A DNA stretch of 64,000 nucleotides from Saprospiraceae bacterium (GTDB lineage: Bacteria; Bacteroidota; Bacteroidia; Chitinophagales; Saprospiraceae). The first letter of the stretch is position 1. Each line of letters begins with the position of its first letter. The position numbers and the translations under genes were made by a program. The notes beneath the pieces were generated by a model that was not told the DNA's origin, did not search any database, and was given only the letters and a program-made list of their open reading frames with translations. Shown in pieces: positions 7,449 to 16,468 of the stretch. The stretch lies in the NCBI GenBank assembly GCA_028285085.1, contig JANQQI010000087.1:1-64000 (forward strand), in the 5' to 3' direction.

Positions 7449-9161
7449 CTAGTTTTCTATTTTTTTGCGCATACGCGCCCGGGTTTTTCGAACAGCACTA
7501 GAGGATACCCCCAACATATTAGCCATTTCGCTAGTGCTGAGGTCCAATTTTTCGAGGGCGAGATAACGCAACTCAGCGGGCGTTAATTCGGGATGCAATG
7601 CTTTTTTGTTACTAATAAATCCGGGGTACACTTTTTCAAAGACGTGCCGAAAATGTAGCCAATCTTGTTCCGTCAGGATGGTACTATTAATGAGTTGCTC
7701 CAGGTGTTCACTTCGTTCTTCTGCATTAGATATATCCTGCATCTCCAGACGTAATTTTTCGGCGATTGCTGACTTCTCCTTATATCTTTGTGTCAGGGTC
7801 GACAACTCGCTTTTGGCTAATCTCAGCTCGGCAATACGCTGCTTTCTCTGTCTTTGCAAACGTTGGAAATAAAGCAGGGCCAGAACCACCACAAGACCTA
7901 AAATGAAAAAGGCTGCTTTGCGTAACCACCGTTCAGATTCCCGCTCCTCCTCCACTTCGCGTATTTTTCTGAGATACTTTTCTGCTTCCAGTTTTTGCTT
8001 CAACTGCTCCAATTGGCGGGCATCATTACGACGCGCCAGGCTATCCTCCAATGGTTTGACCAGCTTAGAATATTGAATGGCAGTCGCAAATTCACCTTTC
8101 ATCTCATGGTAGCGTGCCCGATGATTGAAGTATTCGATATTGTTAAAATAATTATCGTAATCATGTCCAATCTTTTCGTAGAGTTCATCCAAGCGAACGA
8201 GTAAAGGATCTGCCCCCTCCAAGTCCTCCATTTCTAGCTTAGTGGATACCAATACTTGCAACGCGACGTACTCAATAGAAGGATTAGCGATGTTAGATGT
8301 ATCAGCGGTTCGGGCTAGTTCATAGCCCTGTCGAGCATAAGGCTCACTGGCCGCAAATGCGCCTTGTTGCACTAGCATAGATGCAATGTCACTGGAGGAA
8401 AGGCCCTGCCAGGAAGTATAAAAATTAGTCCACTCCGGGTCGGTATGAGTTTTCGACTGGGTAAAGGCCAGTATCTTCTTGGCGTAGGTGATACCATTCG
8501 ATAAGTCGCCCTGCTTCTGATAAATGGACTGTAAATGATTTAACACCAGAATAAAAGTATTGCCATTCTCCGGCTCAATAAATCGCTCGGCGACTTTGAA
8601 GTACTCCAGGGCCTTTTCGTAATCCCCGAGCTGATACATGAAACGCCCATTATGATACAATAACCAGGGTAAGTCATAGTCTACAAATGACGCAAAGCCA
8701 ATTTGCGTCATTTGCTCAAATTCCAGTAAAATATTAGTGTAGAGCGCACTGTGGCTAAGTGTTTTGGCGTAGTACTGTTCAAAGCAGCGATAGTGTCGAG
8801 CGACCACCTCTCCGACAGGAAATTCTATTCCCCGGGCGCGCGCTTCCAAATCAAGCAGTAATTGAATGTTCTCTTGAGCATTACTTTTTAGCGCTCCTCG
8901 TTGCAGAAAGCGATAATAGTCTAAAATCCAAAGAGATTGTGTATCCTCATCCTTAGAAGCAAGGGTGTGTAGAGCTTGATAAGTCGCCACAAAGGCTGTT
9001 GAATCCAGATCATCCAATTGGGTTTGGAATAAAAGTCGCCCTCGTTCATCGGAGGTCAGGAGGCTAAACTGATGTGGATCAATAGATAAAGATAGAGCGG
9101 GCAAGTGCTGGACTAGCAATTGCAGGAAGAGCAAAACATAAAGATACTTAAGTTTTCTCAC
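7449..9161 (-). CDS. TPR membrane protein with C-terminal LuxR-type HTH (Bacteroidota sensor-regulator)
   Basis: The 570-residue protein starts with a signal peptide or anchor (residues 1-24). Helical TPR-like repeats fill about residues 60-380 (for example DLPWLLYHNGRFMYQLGDY), followed by a coiled coil, one membrane segment near residues 413-432 (FILGLVVVLALLYF), a second coiled coil, and a LuxR/GerE-like HTH at the end (LTPAELRYLAL, STSEMANMLGVSSSAVRK). Such proteins are common in Bacteroidota: the TPR part lies in the periplasm and the HTH in the cytoplasm, joining a signal to transcription. The targets are unknown; the adjacent cluster at 5224-7262 is the obvious candidate. Confidence 0.8.
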   Translation of the reverse strand: MRKLKYLYVLLFLQLLVQHLPALSLSIDPHQFSLLTSDERGRLLFQTQLDDLDSTAFVATYQALHTLASKDEDTQSLWILDYYRFLQRGALKSNAQENIQLLLDLEARARGIEFPVGEVVARHYRCFEQYYAKTLSHSALYTNILLEFEQMTQIGFASFVDYDLPWLLYHNGRFMYQLGDYEKALEYFKVAERFIEPENGNTFILVLNHLQSIYQKQGDLSNGITYAKKILAFTQSKTHTDPEWTNFYTSWQGLSSSDIASMLVQQGAFAASEPYARQGYELARTADTSNIANPSIEYVALQVLVSTKLEMEDLEGADPLLVRLDELYEKIGHDYDNYFNNIEYFNHRARYHEMKGEFATAIQYSKLVKPLEDSLARRNDARQLEQLKQKLEAEKYLRKIREVEEERESERWLRKAAFFILGLVVVLALLYFQRLQRQRKQRIAELRLAKSELSTLTQRYKEKSAIAEKLRLEMQDISNAEERSEHLEQLINSTILTEQDWLHFRHVFEKVYPGFISNKKALHPELTPAELRYLALEKLDLSTSEMANMLGVSSSAVRKTRARMRKKIEN

Positions 9162-9334
9162 GCTTTGGAATAGGACGCTTTAGGAACAAGGAGTTAGACC
9201 AATGTAATAAAACTTCGAATGCCGAGTTCGAAAACATCTTGTTCTCAATCTACAGAGTGGTAAAAACAGGTATTTTCACGGGTTTTTCAGAATTCGTAAC
9301 CAGCTCAAAGGTAAGATGTAGTCGTATTCCAGAT

Positions 9335-10174
9335 CTATTTTTCCAAATATCCCCGAATCTCAACGTAATCCACATCCGTACGATCTTCAAAGAAGTCGCG
9401 AAGGATGGCTCGGTGGGCGGCACCGACAATCACCAGGATGCGATCTTTGGTCTCCGTCACGAGATCGATATTGGCCATCATCATGAGGTTGCGTTCCCAC
9501 CATTTAGCTGCGAACTCCACACCAATGTAAGTGGTATCATTAACAAATTGGGCGGTTTGATTAATGTACTGATTTTTATTACGCAGGTCCTCAGCGTCCG
9601 CGTTGCGTAGCATCAGATATTCTAATAAAGTATGCTCAGCGAGGTAGTCTGATTCAAATTGATCCTGATCTTTTATGGATTGTAAAAACTGTTCGAATTT
9701 TTCCGGCTCGTTTGTTTCGGCAAATTTGATTAATTGATCAAAAGGTAAATCCAGTTTATAATCGATGGCATGAATATGCGGGTGATTTAACTCGCTGGCG
9801 AGTCTAAATCCAATTTGATCAATTTCATTGATGGTGAGCGTGTAGGCATCGCTGCGGTAGGCAGCATAAAGGCTATCCAGTTTTTTGGCTTTATTAGAGG
9901 GATACTCCACCAAGACCTTCGTGGGTTGGAATAGCTTTAATTTCTCAATAATCTCGCGGATCTCTTTTTGTCTTTTTTCAGAATCCAGCGGATCAAATTC
10001 CACGGAGGAATAATCAGTTGTTCCGGCAAAGTGAAAAATCCCCAAGAGAGCCACCTGGGGGGTATCTTCATTTACAATTGCGGCGGGCTTTGGGGTGTCT
10101 TCGACCGGGCTTTGATTATTGGTGCAGCTGGCCAAGAAGCTAATCACGAGTACAAGTGAGAAGAGGTTTTTCAT
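9335..10174 (-). CDS. DUF5694-like lipoprotein
   Basis: The 279-residue protein opens with a lipoprotein signal (SFLASC, Cys at about residue 17). The mature part begins with VALLGIFHFAG and continues with RQKEIREIIEKLKLFQPTKVLVEYP, the pattern of DUF5694 and the wider TraB/ChaN-like group in which a His and a Glu sit in a putative metal site. A late IVGAAHRAIL segment supplies a further His. Role unknown; probably a periplasmic or outer-membrane-anchored enzyme. It stands alone between unrelated genes. Confidence 0.65.
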   Translation of the reverse strand: MKNLFSLVLVISFLASCTNNQSPVEDTPKPAAIVNEDTPQVALLGIFHFAGTTDYSSVEFDPLDSEKRQKEIREIIEKLKLFQPTKVLVEYPSNKAKKLDSLYAAYRSDAYTLTINEIDQIGFRLASELNHPHIHAIDYKLDLPFDQLIKFAETNEPEKFEQFLQSIKDQDQFESDYLAEHTLLEYLMLRNADAEDLRNKNQYINQTAQFVNDTTYIGVEFAAKWWERNLMMMANIDLVTETKDRILVIVGAAHRAILRDFFEDRTDVDYVEIRGYLEK

Positions 10175-10408
10175 ATCATTTTTTGAGTAAGCATAGGAAT
10201 GAAATCAATGGAAGGTAAGCAATAATAGAGAGACCTCTATCCACTGACTTAGCTCACTAGGCGTGTAAAATACCTGCTCTAAACTGATTGATTTACATAT
10301 GATATTCCAACCGTTTTATCGGAGATTCATCAAATGTTTTACGTTTACTTCGTTTTAAGTAAAAGGATGTATACGGAAAGGGAAATCTATCTAGAGATTT
10401 TCGGGTCA

Positions 10409-10987
10409 CTAACTATTCGCCTTATCCAAGTAGAAATAAATGACCAGCATTTTAACGGGCTTAGCATTATGATTACGGGGATTGTGTGGAATTCTGCCGT
10501 CAAAATAAATAGCGTCACCGGGGTATAATTCTACCGAATCTTCTCCAATGATATATTCGGCTTTACCATCCAGCATGTATTTAAATTCAAAGGCATCCGT
10601 CACGGTCGGTTCACGATCTGAATTAGGCTGCAAAGTCAACAGCACAACCTCAAAACCAATTGACAATAACTGCTTATTAAAAATGAGATCGTATTCAAAG
10701 CCTTTGGCGTCTTCTTTCTCCAATCGGGTATTCTCAGCATGCCGGATGACAAAATAGCTTTTATCACTGTTCAGCACGACACCTCTGAAAAAGTTGCTTA
10801 AATCTTCGTCTAAGGCTTGAATGAGTGCTAAAAGGACCGGTAAGGAGGGCACGGTCCGACCATTTTCAATTTTAGAGATCAGGGCCAAGCTGACATTCGC
10901 TCTTTGAGCGACTTCGTGCAGAATTAATTTCTTGCTCTTCCTGATCTCCTTCAGCTTCCTTCCAACACTTAAGAGAATATCCTCCAT
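10409..10987 (-). CDS. XRE-family regulator with C-terminal cupin
   Basis: The 192-residue protein has an N-terminal HTH of the XRE class (residues 8-63, LHEVAQRANVSLALISKIENG) and a cupin-2 domain at about 110-190 (YIIGEDSVELYPGDAIYFDG, IPHNPRNHN). This two-domain form usually senses a small ligand or a metal through the cupin. It is a single gene read away from the cupin gene at 11206-11679 across a 219-base gap. Confidence 0.85.
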   Translation of the reverse strand: MEDILLSVGRKLKEIRKSKKLILHEVAQRANVSLALISKIENGRTVPSLPVLLALIQALDEDLSNFFRGVVLNSDKSYFVIRHAENTRLEKEDAKGFEYDLIFNKQLLSIGFEVVLLTLQPNSDREPTVTDAFEFKYMLDGKAEYIIGEDSVELYPGDAIYFDGRIPHNPRNHNAKPVKMLVIYFYLDKANS

Positions 10988-11205
10988 GCTCCGTTAGTTC
11001 TTATTAGACAAGGCTTTCGCATCAATGATTTGTAAAATCTTAGAGAGGGATACAAATTGGGGCGACTCCCCATTCATTTTCCCTAGTTGAATTGGTCGAC
11101 AAAGATAGCATTGAAATGCACGGCGAAGGAAGAAAACGGCAAAAAAATGGCCCCAGCGTAATAGGCTTATTTATTTGTAATAAGAAATCAAAATCATTGG
11201 CTACT

Positions 11206-11679
11206 TTAAAGTGGGGGTCCCACAAATTCCTGCCCGTGTTTTAAAGAAATTTCTGCCATTCGCTCGGGTGATAATACTTCCGTCTGGGAAGCAAGATGAA
11301 ATTCTCTGAACATCTCTTCAATGGTATTGGCCGGAGAAAAGATGTATCGTAATCGGCCGGGTGTTTTACCGACGTTTTTAAAGGCATGAATAGTTCCCCT
11401 CGGAATAAATGCTACGTCTCCGGGTTTAAATGTATACATCTCTCCGCCTACCTCAGCAATAAATTCCCCCTCCAGAAAAAAGAATATTTCATCTTGATCA
11501 TAGTGAATGTGCCTGCCAGGCCCAATTCCCGGATATACGATATCCTCAAATACAGCTTGGTTGCCATTCGTCTGCTTCCCAGATAATAAAATTTTCACGG
11601 TGATCGCATCAGGAAAGACGAGTGTTTCTGATGCTGAATATTTGGTGTGTACCGGTGTCATATTTTTAATTTTTTTCAA
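11206..11679 (-). CDS. Cupin domain protein
   Basis: The 157-residue protein is a single cupin. Motif 1 is GPGRHIHYDQDEIFFFLEGE, with two His and a Glu as likely metal ligands. Motif 2 is PGDVAFIPRGTIHAFKN. It resembles quercetinase-like and related small cupins, but the substrate is not visible. A TTTGTATGTACA site 100 bases upstream is repeated at the MarR gene at 11855, so this gene is probably in that regulator's control. Confidence 0.8.
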   Translation of the reverse strand: MKKIKNMTPVHTKYSASETLVFPDAITVKILLSGKQTNGNQAVFEDIVYPGIGPGRHIHYDQDEIFFFLEGEFIAEVGGEMYTFKPGDVAFIPRGTIHAFKNVGKTPGRLRYIFSPANTIEEMFREFHLASQTEVLSPERMAEISLKHGQEFVGPPL

Positions 11680-11777
11680 TTTCTAACTATTGGGGTCTTT
11701 TCAGGCTGCACGGCACAGTGCCCACATCAAAAAGCCAAAGTAAATATTTAAACCCTACAACACCCCCCTATACATAA

Positions 11778-11789
11778 TTTGTATGTACA
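11778..11789. promoter_or_regulatory. Predicted MarR operator upstream of the cupin gene
   Basis: TTTGTATGTACA, with inner symmetry TTGTA-TG-TACAA, recurs as its reverse complement at 12289-12300 in front of the MarR gene. It lies 99 bases upstream of the cupin start. Confidence 0.5.
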
Positions 11790-11854
11790 ATAGTTGTAAT
11801 AAAAAAATATTCTCAACAATTATCTCTAAGATGAGCAGCTTACGCTAAGCGACA

Positions 11855-12274
11855 CTATGATCTCAACTTCTGAATTAAATTGTTAAGCGTTGTCAACTCC
11901 TCAATACTCAATTTAGCAAGGTAAGGTCGATGAAAAGCCAGCACCGCTTTATCCATTTTCTCTAATGCTTTCAACCCCGCCGGAGTAATGACAATATCCA
12001 TCTTCCTACGGTTAGTAGGGCATTCCGTTCGATGAGCTAGCTGCTTAGCAACAAGTTTATCCACGATCCGTGTAACGTTACTGCTTCGTTGCACCATGCC
12101 CTCCGAAATGGCGCCAACCGTTACCGGCTGCCCTTTTGCTCCTTGCAAAATTCTCAACACATTGTACTGAGGCTCAGTGATACCATGCCGTTTAAGAACT
12201 TGGGTCACTTCATCAGTTACCCAATGCCCGGTCTTCATGATCTCTAAAATAGTTTGAAAATAAACCTTACTCAT
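11855..12274 (-). CDS. MarR family transcriptional regulator
   Basis: The protein has the MarR fold: ITEPQYNVLRILQG, a recognition helix region (SSNVTRIVDKLVAKQL), a wing (RKMDIVITPAGLKAL) and C-terminal helices ending IQKLRS. The open frame begins at 12295, but that ATG lies inside the palindromic site at 12287-12300. I therefore prefer the ATG at 12274 (MSKVYF), with 12280 as an alternative. It is a likely repressor of itself and of the cupin gene downstream. Confidence 0.82.
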   Translation of the reverse strand: MSKVYFQTILEIMKTGHWVTDEVTQVLKRHGITEPQYNVLRILQGAKGQPVTVGAISEGMVQRSSNVTRIVDKLVAKQLAHRTECPTNRRKMDIVITPAGLKALEKMDKAVLAFHRPYLAKLSIEELTTLNNLIQKLRS

Positions 12275-12286
12275 TCCCATACAATA

Positions 12287-12300
12287 TATGTACATACAAA
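12287..12300. promoter_or_regulatory. Predicted MarR autoregulatory operator
   Basis: TATGTACATA (12287-12296) is a perfect palindrome, and TGTACATACAAA (12289-12300) is the reverse complement of the site at 11778-11789. It abuts the MarR start. Confidence 0.5.
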
Positions 12301-12466
12301 TGTACTAATTTTCTATTCAGAAAATCAAGTTTAAATTCATTTTTATGATGTACAATGATTAGAAGCCATTCAATTTAAACATCAAGTGACTTTTTATATG
12401 GCTGATTCCATATCCCGACATCTCTTCCTTACAGCTTCCCAAAGCGGTCATAGTATGGACTAAAAA

Positions 12467-13555
12467 TCATCTCGACAGCACTTCCACTAAGGTCTCTTCT
12501 TTCTTTCGCCCTCTTAGCGTAAAAGAGCCTTTATCCACAAACTCAAAGTTGGTATCAGAGATGAGCCGACGGAGTGTATTTGACATTAAGAAATCCGCAT
12601 TCAGTTTTTTGCACATACTTTGAATTCGGGCCGTCGTATTTAATACATCACCGGTAAATAATAACTCTTTTTTGATGAATCCAACTTGTCCTCGAGTCAC
12701 TTTCCCGTAGTGCAAGGCGGCTTTAAAGCCTGGTGCAACGCCATATTTACGCTGATAGATATCTGCTTTAGACTGCAATGCTTTTTTGATGAGATAGAAA
12801 CAGTTTAGACAGTTAGCGTTATTTAAGCCTTCGGTCAGGCTCCAGGACAAGATAATTTCATCGCCCACGTATTGGTAAATCCGGCCTCTGGTTTCAATAA
12901 TCGCATTGGTCATATCGCCGTAGTATTCATTGATAAATTCGTAATGTTTTTCGTGTCCTAGCTTTTCGGCAATAGTTGTGGAGTCTTTCATATCTAAAAA
13001 CATAAATATCCGTTCTTCGATCACCGATTTATTGTACTTACCGGTGAAAAAGCTACCTACGACGTCAATCCCCAAATAGTCAATAATCTCAGAAAACAGA
13101 AGCCCCAAACCAACCATAAATGCAATATAAGTCACTACTCCCAAGATGGTCACACTGGTGAAAAAGGCAAAAGCGGAATCGAGCGAGGCTTCGTCGAATA
13201 TGGATTGATCTAAATTGACTGCGCCCAAAGTCAAGGATAACACAAATAAAAGGCCTAGCAATAAAGTGATATAAATGAAGATTTTTAAGCCAATTTTGAT
13301 CAGAAAGGGGCGCTTGTAAAATCTTGTTTTAAAAACAGTCTCCTCAATAGTACCGATACAAGTCCCCAGTGTAACCGCCATGAGCATCACACCAATCAAT
13401 GAATTGGCGGGATTGTAGGCACTGGTTGATGAGGAAAAAGCGGAGGCGTTACTCAAAAAGCCAATTTCAAGCAGCCAATAAATAAAGGCAGTCACGGCAG
13501 ATATCAGTGGATAGGGCAGTATTTTGAGGAGAAGCCAATGCTGATGATTCGTCAT
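12467..13555 (-). CDS. Membrane-bound class III adenylate/guanylate cyclase
   Basis: The 362-residue protein has about five or six N-terminal membrane segments (residues 10-170) and a C-terminal catalytic domain from about residue 182. RIFMFLDMKDST carries the first metal-binding Asp, and YVGDEIILSW carries the second. A later segment, LLFTGDVLNTTARIQ, matches the class III GDxVNxxARI motif. It would make cAMP or cGMP in the cytoplasm. Substrate choice cannot be settled by eye. It stands alone; no cyclic-nucleotide receptor lies nearby. Confidence 0.85.
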   Translation of the reverse strand: MTNHQHWLLLKILPYPLISAVTAFIYWLLEIGFLSNASAFSSSTSAYNPANSLIGVMLMAVTLGTCIGTIEETVFKTRFYKRPFLIKIGLKIFIYITLLLGLLFVLSLTLGAVNLDQSIFDEASLDSAFAFFTSVTILGVVTYIAFMVGLGLLFSEIIDYLGIDVVGSFFTGKYNKSVIEERIFMFLDMKDSTTIAEKLGHEKHYEFINEYYGDMTNAIIETRGRIYQYVGDEIILSWSLTEGLNNANCLNCFYLIKKALQSKADIYQRKYGVAPGFKAALHYGKVTRGQVGFIKKELLFTGDVLNTTARIQSMCKKLNADFLMSNTLRRLISDTNFEFVDKGSFTLRGRKKEETLVEVLSR

Positions 13556-13787
13556 GTCAACGGACAGTTAATAAATGGATAAGCCATTTCATTTATGAAT
13601 CGGAAAATATATTGTATCGATTGGGTGAAGATAAGGAAAGGTGAATACATTCGGGAAGCCCAGGCGAATGTGGCTACTAAGTCGTAACTCATGATTTTAA
13701 ACACCAGATAAAATATGAAATATTTTTAAGTACCTTACCCGGGGATGGGACAAGCAAAATCATATATTTTACCAAACAACTATCAGC

Positions 13788-14165
13788 ATGAAAAGGATCT
13801 TCCTCACCTTGGCGGGCATCGCCTTCTTACTGGGCGCTTATTATTTTGGCTTCGCGAGAACTTACGTCATCTATTACTCCTACCCGACCGCCAATTACCC
13901 CATCGAAGTAAAAGGCGTTGGTAGTTATTCTCATTTTGCTGAAATCGCTTCCCTAGTCTCCACCAGAGGTAAAGACGACATAAAAGGTGCTATTGTCACT
14001 TTAGAATCCGGTCCGGTCAACAAAGGCAGAATCACCTACGGCTGTAGCCCGATTAGTTTAAGCGACGGCTATTTTCCTTTTCGAGGGCACGCCAGGCTTT
14101 TTATGTTTCTAATGGTGGCACTAGCCGCCGTTGGCGGATGGTTGATTCGACTGAGTTTTAAGTGA
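13788..14165 (+). CDS. Small membrane protein of unknown function
   Basis: The 125-residue protein has one hydrophobic segment at each end (residues 4-22 and about 103-122) and a polar middle that probably sits on one side of the membrane. The start ATG follows an AT-rich stretch. No family is recognised. It is the only plus-strand gene between the cyclase and the VOC gene. Confidence 0.6.
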   Translation: MKRIFLTLAGIAFLLGAYYFGFARTYVIYYSYPTANYPIEVKGVGSYSHFAEIASLVSTRGKDDIKGAIVTLESGPVNKGRITYGCSPISLSDGYFPFRGHARLFMFLMVALAAVGGWLIRLSFK

Positions 14166-14338
14166 GATCAAATCCACGAGAATATCAGCGGCTAGATTTA
14201 CGGCTTCTTGATTATCATTGTGGGATGCTAACAGATTTTCAGCCACACTTAGCGTAGGCTTGGCAATTACAAATAGCAAAAACCTATGCTTTTACTAAAA
14301 TCTGTTTCCCATTTGATTTAGCGAAGCGCCTCCCTTAC

Positions 14339-15085
14339 TTAACTATGAAATTTAATTTTTCGACGTTTGATATTATTAAATTGTTCAACCATCTTCAATA
14401 CTTCCTGACTCTTTTTATCAATCCAAAAAGTAGCATGATTCTTCTCGTTGTAATTGATTTTTAATAGCCAGCAATCAATTTTATGACCGGCTACCCCAGC
14501 TAACTGCTCTTCTCCAATGACTTCATAATTATAAAATGCAGGACCTCTTGGACTGCCAGGGTGATAAAAGTTGATTTGAAAGGTGGTATTTTTCTTATAA
14601 GGTAAGCATCGAAAAACTTCCATATCCAATTCCCAATTAAGTGTAGGTGCAGTCAGTGCCATATGGAAATCTTTTTTACTATTTTGGGCCACCGTATCCA
14701 CTCCTGCTATGGCTTCTTCGGTAAAGCCAAAAGCACTTTTTACGCCTTTTCCACTTTGCGTATAGTGATAAATGGGGGAAAAATTCTCTTTCTTATTCGT
14801 CGAATAAAGTACCCTTGATTTAGTCGTATCTTGATTTCTCCAATTTTGCTCAATGACGATCACGTCCTCATCTCCAATTTTAGAAAAAGAGGTGGTACGC
14901 TCCCAAATAGAAGCATCCAAAACCGTCCCTGCTTCATTTTCTATGTATACCAAATATCGATTCGTGCCTTCTGTCAGGTATTCAATCAATAAATCATTCC
15001 CGGTGATTTCGATGCTATTTTTTTGAGAAAAAATAATGGATTGGCAGGCCACCATCAATGCTAAAGCGATGAATACTTTTTTCAT
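14339..15085 (-). CDS. Secreted protein of unknown function (DUF3108-like shape)
   Basis: I start at the ATG at 15085 (MKKVFIALALMVACQSIIFSQ), a clean signal peptide; the upstream MIRI start is less likely. The mature part is beta-rich with an outline like DUF3108 or a lipocalin-type barrel, ending with a segment that recalls WLLKINYNEKNHATFWIDKKSQEVLK. A 164-bp MITE-like repeat lies 22 bases upstream and may have displaced or supplied its promoter. Function unknown. Confidence 0.55.
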   Translation of the reverse strand: MKKVFIALALMVACQSIIFSQKNSIEITGNDLLIEYLTEGTNRYLVYIENEAGTVLDASIWERTTSFSKIGDEDVIVIEQNWRNQDTTKSRVLYSTNKKENFSPIYHYTQSGKGVKSAFGFTEEAIAGVDTVAQNSKKDFHMALTAPTLNWELDMEVFRCLPYKKNTTFQINFYHPGSPRGPAFYNYEVIGEEQLAGVAGHKIDCWLLKINYNEKNHATFWIDKKSQEVLKMVEQFNNIKRRKIKFHS

Positions 15086-15106
15086 AATACGAATCATTTT
15101 TGTTTA

Positions 15107-15270
15107 AGAACTTATTTGTAAATTATTAATTGGCCTACAAACGTCACTTTTTCATTTATACTTCAGCTCTTTTTCGTCACGTAGCCTCCGGCTATGCTCC
15201 TCAAAAGGAGTTTTGTCTAAACAAAAAATTGCCAGTTTTCGACCTAAAGAACAACATCCAAATAAGTTCT
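15107..15270. repeat. MITE-like 164-bp repeat, copy 2
   Basis: Bounded by AGAACTTATTTG (15107-15118) and CAAATAAGTTCT (15259-15270), a perfect 12-bp terminal inverted repeat. Length and interior match copy 1 at 1065-1228. Compared with copy 1, positions 4 and 8 of both ends changed together so that pairing is kept. Confidence 0.78.
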
Positions 15271-15297
15271 AAGCATTAAAAAATAAAGTAGAATTAG

Positions 15298-16404
15298 TTA
15301 TAAAGTCGTGATATAGGCTTCAATAGATTTGGCGCCTAGCGTGTTTAATTGCTCAGTATGTGCTTTCAATAATTTCAGTGCCACTTTATTAATTTCATTT
15401 ATGGATGCTTGTTTCCATTTTTCCATATCCATTTCAAAGTCTGTATCGAATATTTCTTGGGACAAAAATTTAATCACCATATAATTTGCGTACGGATGGG
15501 CGTAAGATTTATCGTTTTTACTATTGGTGATAAATTTGTTAATTATTTTATAAGTCGTTTCTTTTGCCAGTGACAGTTCCGTTAATTTGGCTCTATACTC
15601 TAAATCGGCTTGTTTTAATTTGGGGAATGATTGATAATCCGCAAAGTGTTGCCCTTCGTGTGACACGTAACTGATTAAATATTCTTCCTCATCCTTGGGG
15701 CCATAAGCTTCTTCTACACAAAACAGTTTGTCTGAAGTCGCCCAACCACCGCTATAGCTGCGTCCGAAGGTGGTATAATGCGACCAGCCGTTGCTGATAA
15801 AATTGCGCATCAGGACGACCGACACGGTAAACGATTGCCCTTCCGGGAGCTCAATTTGATAATCGACTTCTTTTTGATTTTTCCACAGATATAAGTCATA
15901 CAAATGGCCCGTTTTTCCCATCGCAATGCCGTGCATATTTTTAGATTCGAAAAAATCTTGAAACAGGCCATAGTAGCTCTCATCTATTTCTTCAATACTC
16001 AAATCAGGTTTAAAGTATTTTTTTAAAAAATAATTCATCTCATCTCTGAATAAACTATCGGCCAAATTTTGCGGCACATTTTCGATCATGACCGATCGCC
16101 AATAGTTCTGAAAACGTTTGAACATATCAATGATCTCAGCATCGCTGGTCTGATAGTCAAAACCTTCTGTTTGGTACAAGAAGCGTTGATAAAATTGCTG
16201 CTTCTTGTCACGCTGCTTTGAAGTTAACGTTCGATCCTCGGCCATTTCCAGCATTTCAAAAACAGCTTGCATATCCCCTCTCAGGGCATAAGGATAAATT
16301 TTTCCGAAGTTGCTACTATCGACTTTGGTGTAAGCCGTCAGCTTGTTTTGGGCAATCGAAGTAAAACAGATACTAAATCCAATAATGAAAAATAAGAATC
16401 TCAT
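15298..16404 (-). CDS. Secreted HEGQH zincin-like protein
   Basis: The 368-residue protein has a signal peptide (residues 1-18, ending SIAQN). HEGQH at residues 249-253 fits the HExxH zinc-protease motif, and Glu residues at 269 and 276 could be the third ligand of a gluzincin. The N-terminal half is helical. No known family was recognised. It is probably periplasmic or extracellular; protease activity is inference from the motif alone. Confidence 0.55.
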   Translation of the reverse strand: MRFLFFIIGFSICFTSIAQNKLTAYTKVDSSNFGKIYPYALRGDMQAVFEMLEMAEDRTLTSKQRDKKQQFYQRFLYQTEGFDYQTSDAEIIDMFKRFQNYWRSVMIENVPQNLADSLFRDEMNYFLKKYFKPDLSIEEIDESYYGLFQDFFESKNMHGIAMGKTGHLYDLYLWKNQKEVDYQIELPEGQSFTVSVVLMRNFISNGWSHYTTFGRSYSGGWATSDKLFCVEEAYGPKDEEEYLISYVSHEGQHFADYQSFPKLKQADLEYRAKLTELSLAKETTYKIINKFITNSKNDKSYAHPYANYMVIKFLSQEIFDTDFEMDMEKWKQASINEINKVALKLLKAHTEQLNTLGAKSIEAYITTL

Positions 16405-16468
16405 AAAAATAAATCTTTGGTGTACAGCCCAAAGAAAATGGATATGAGGAGAAGAAAATTGTACGGAC

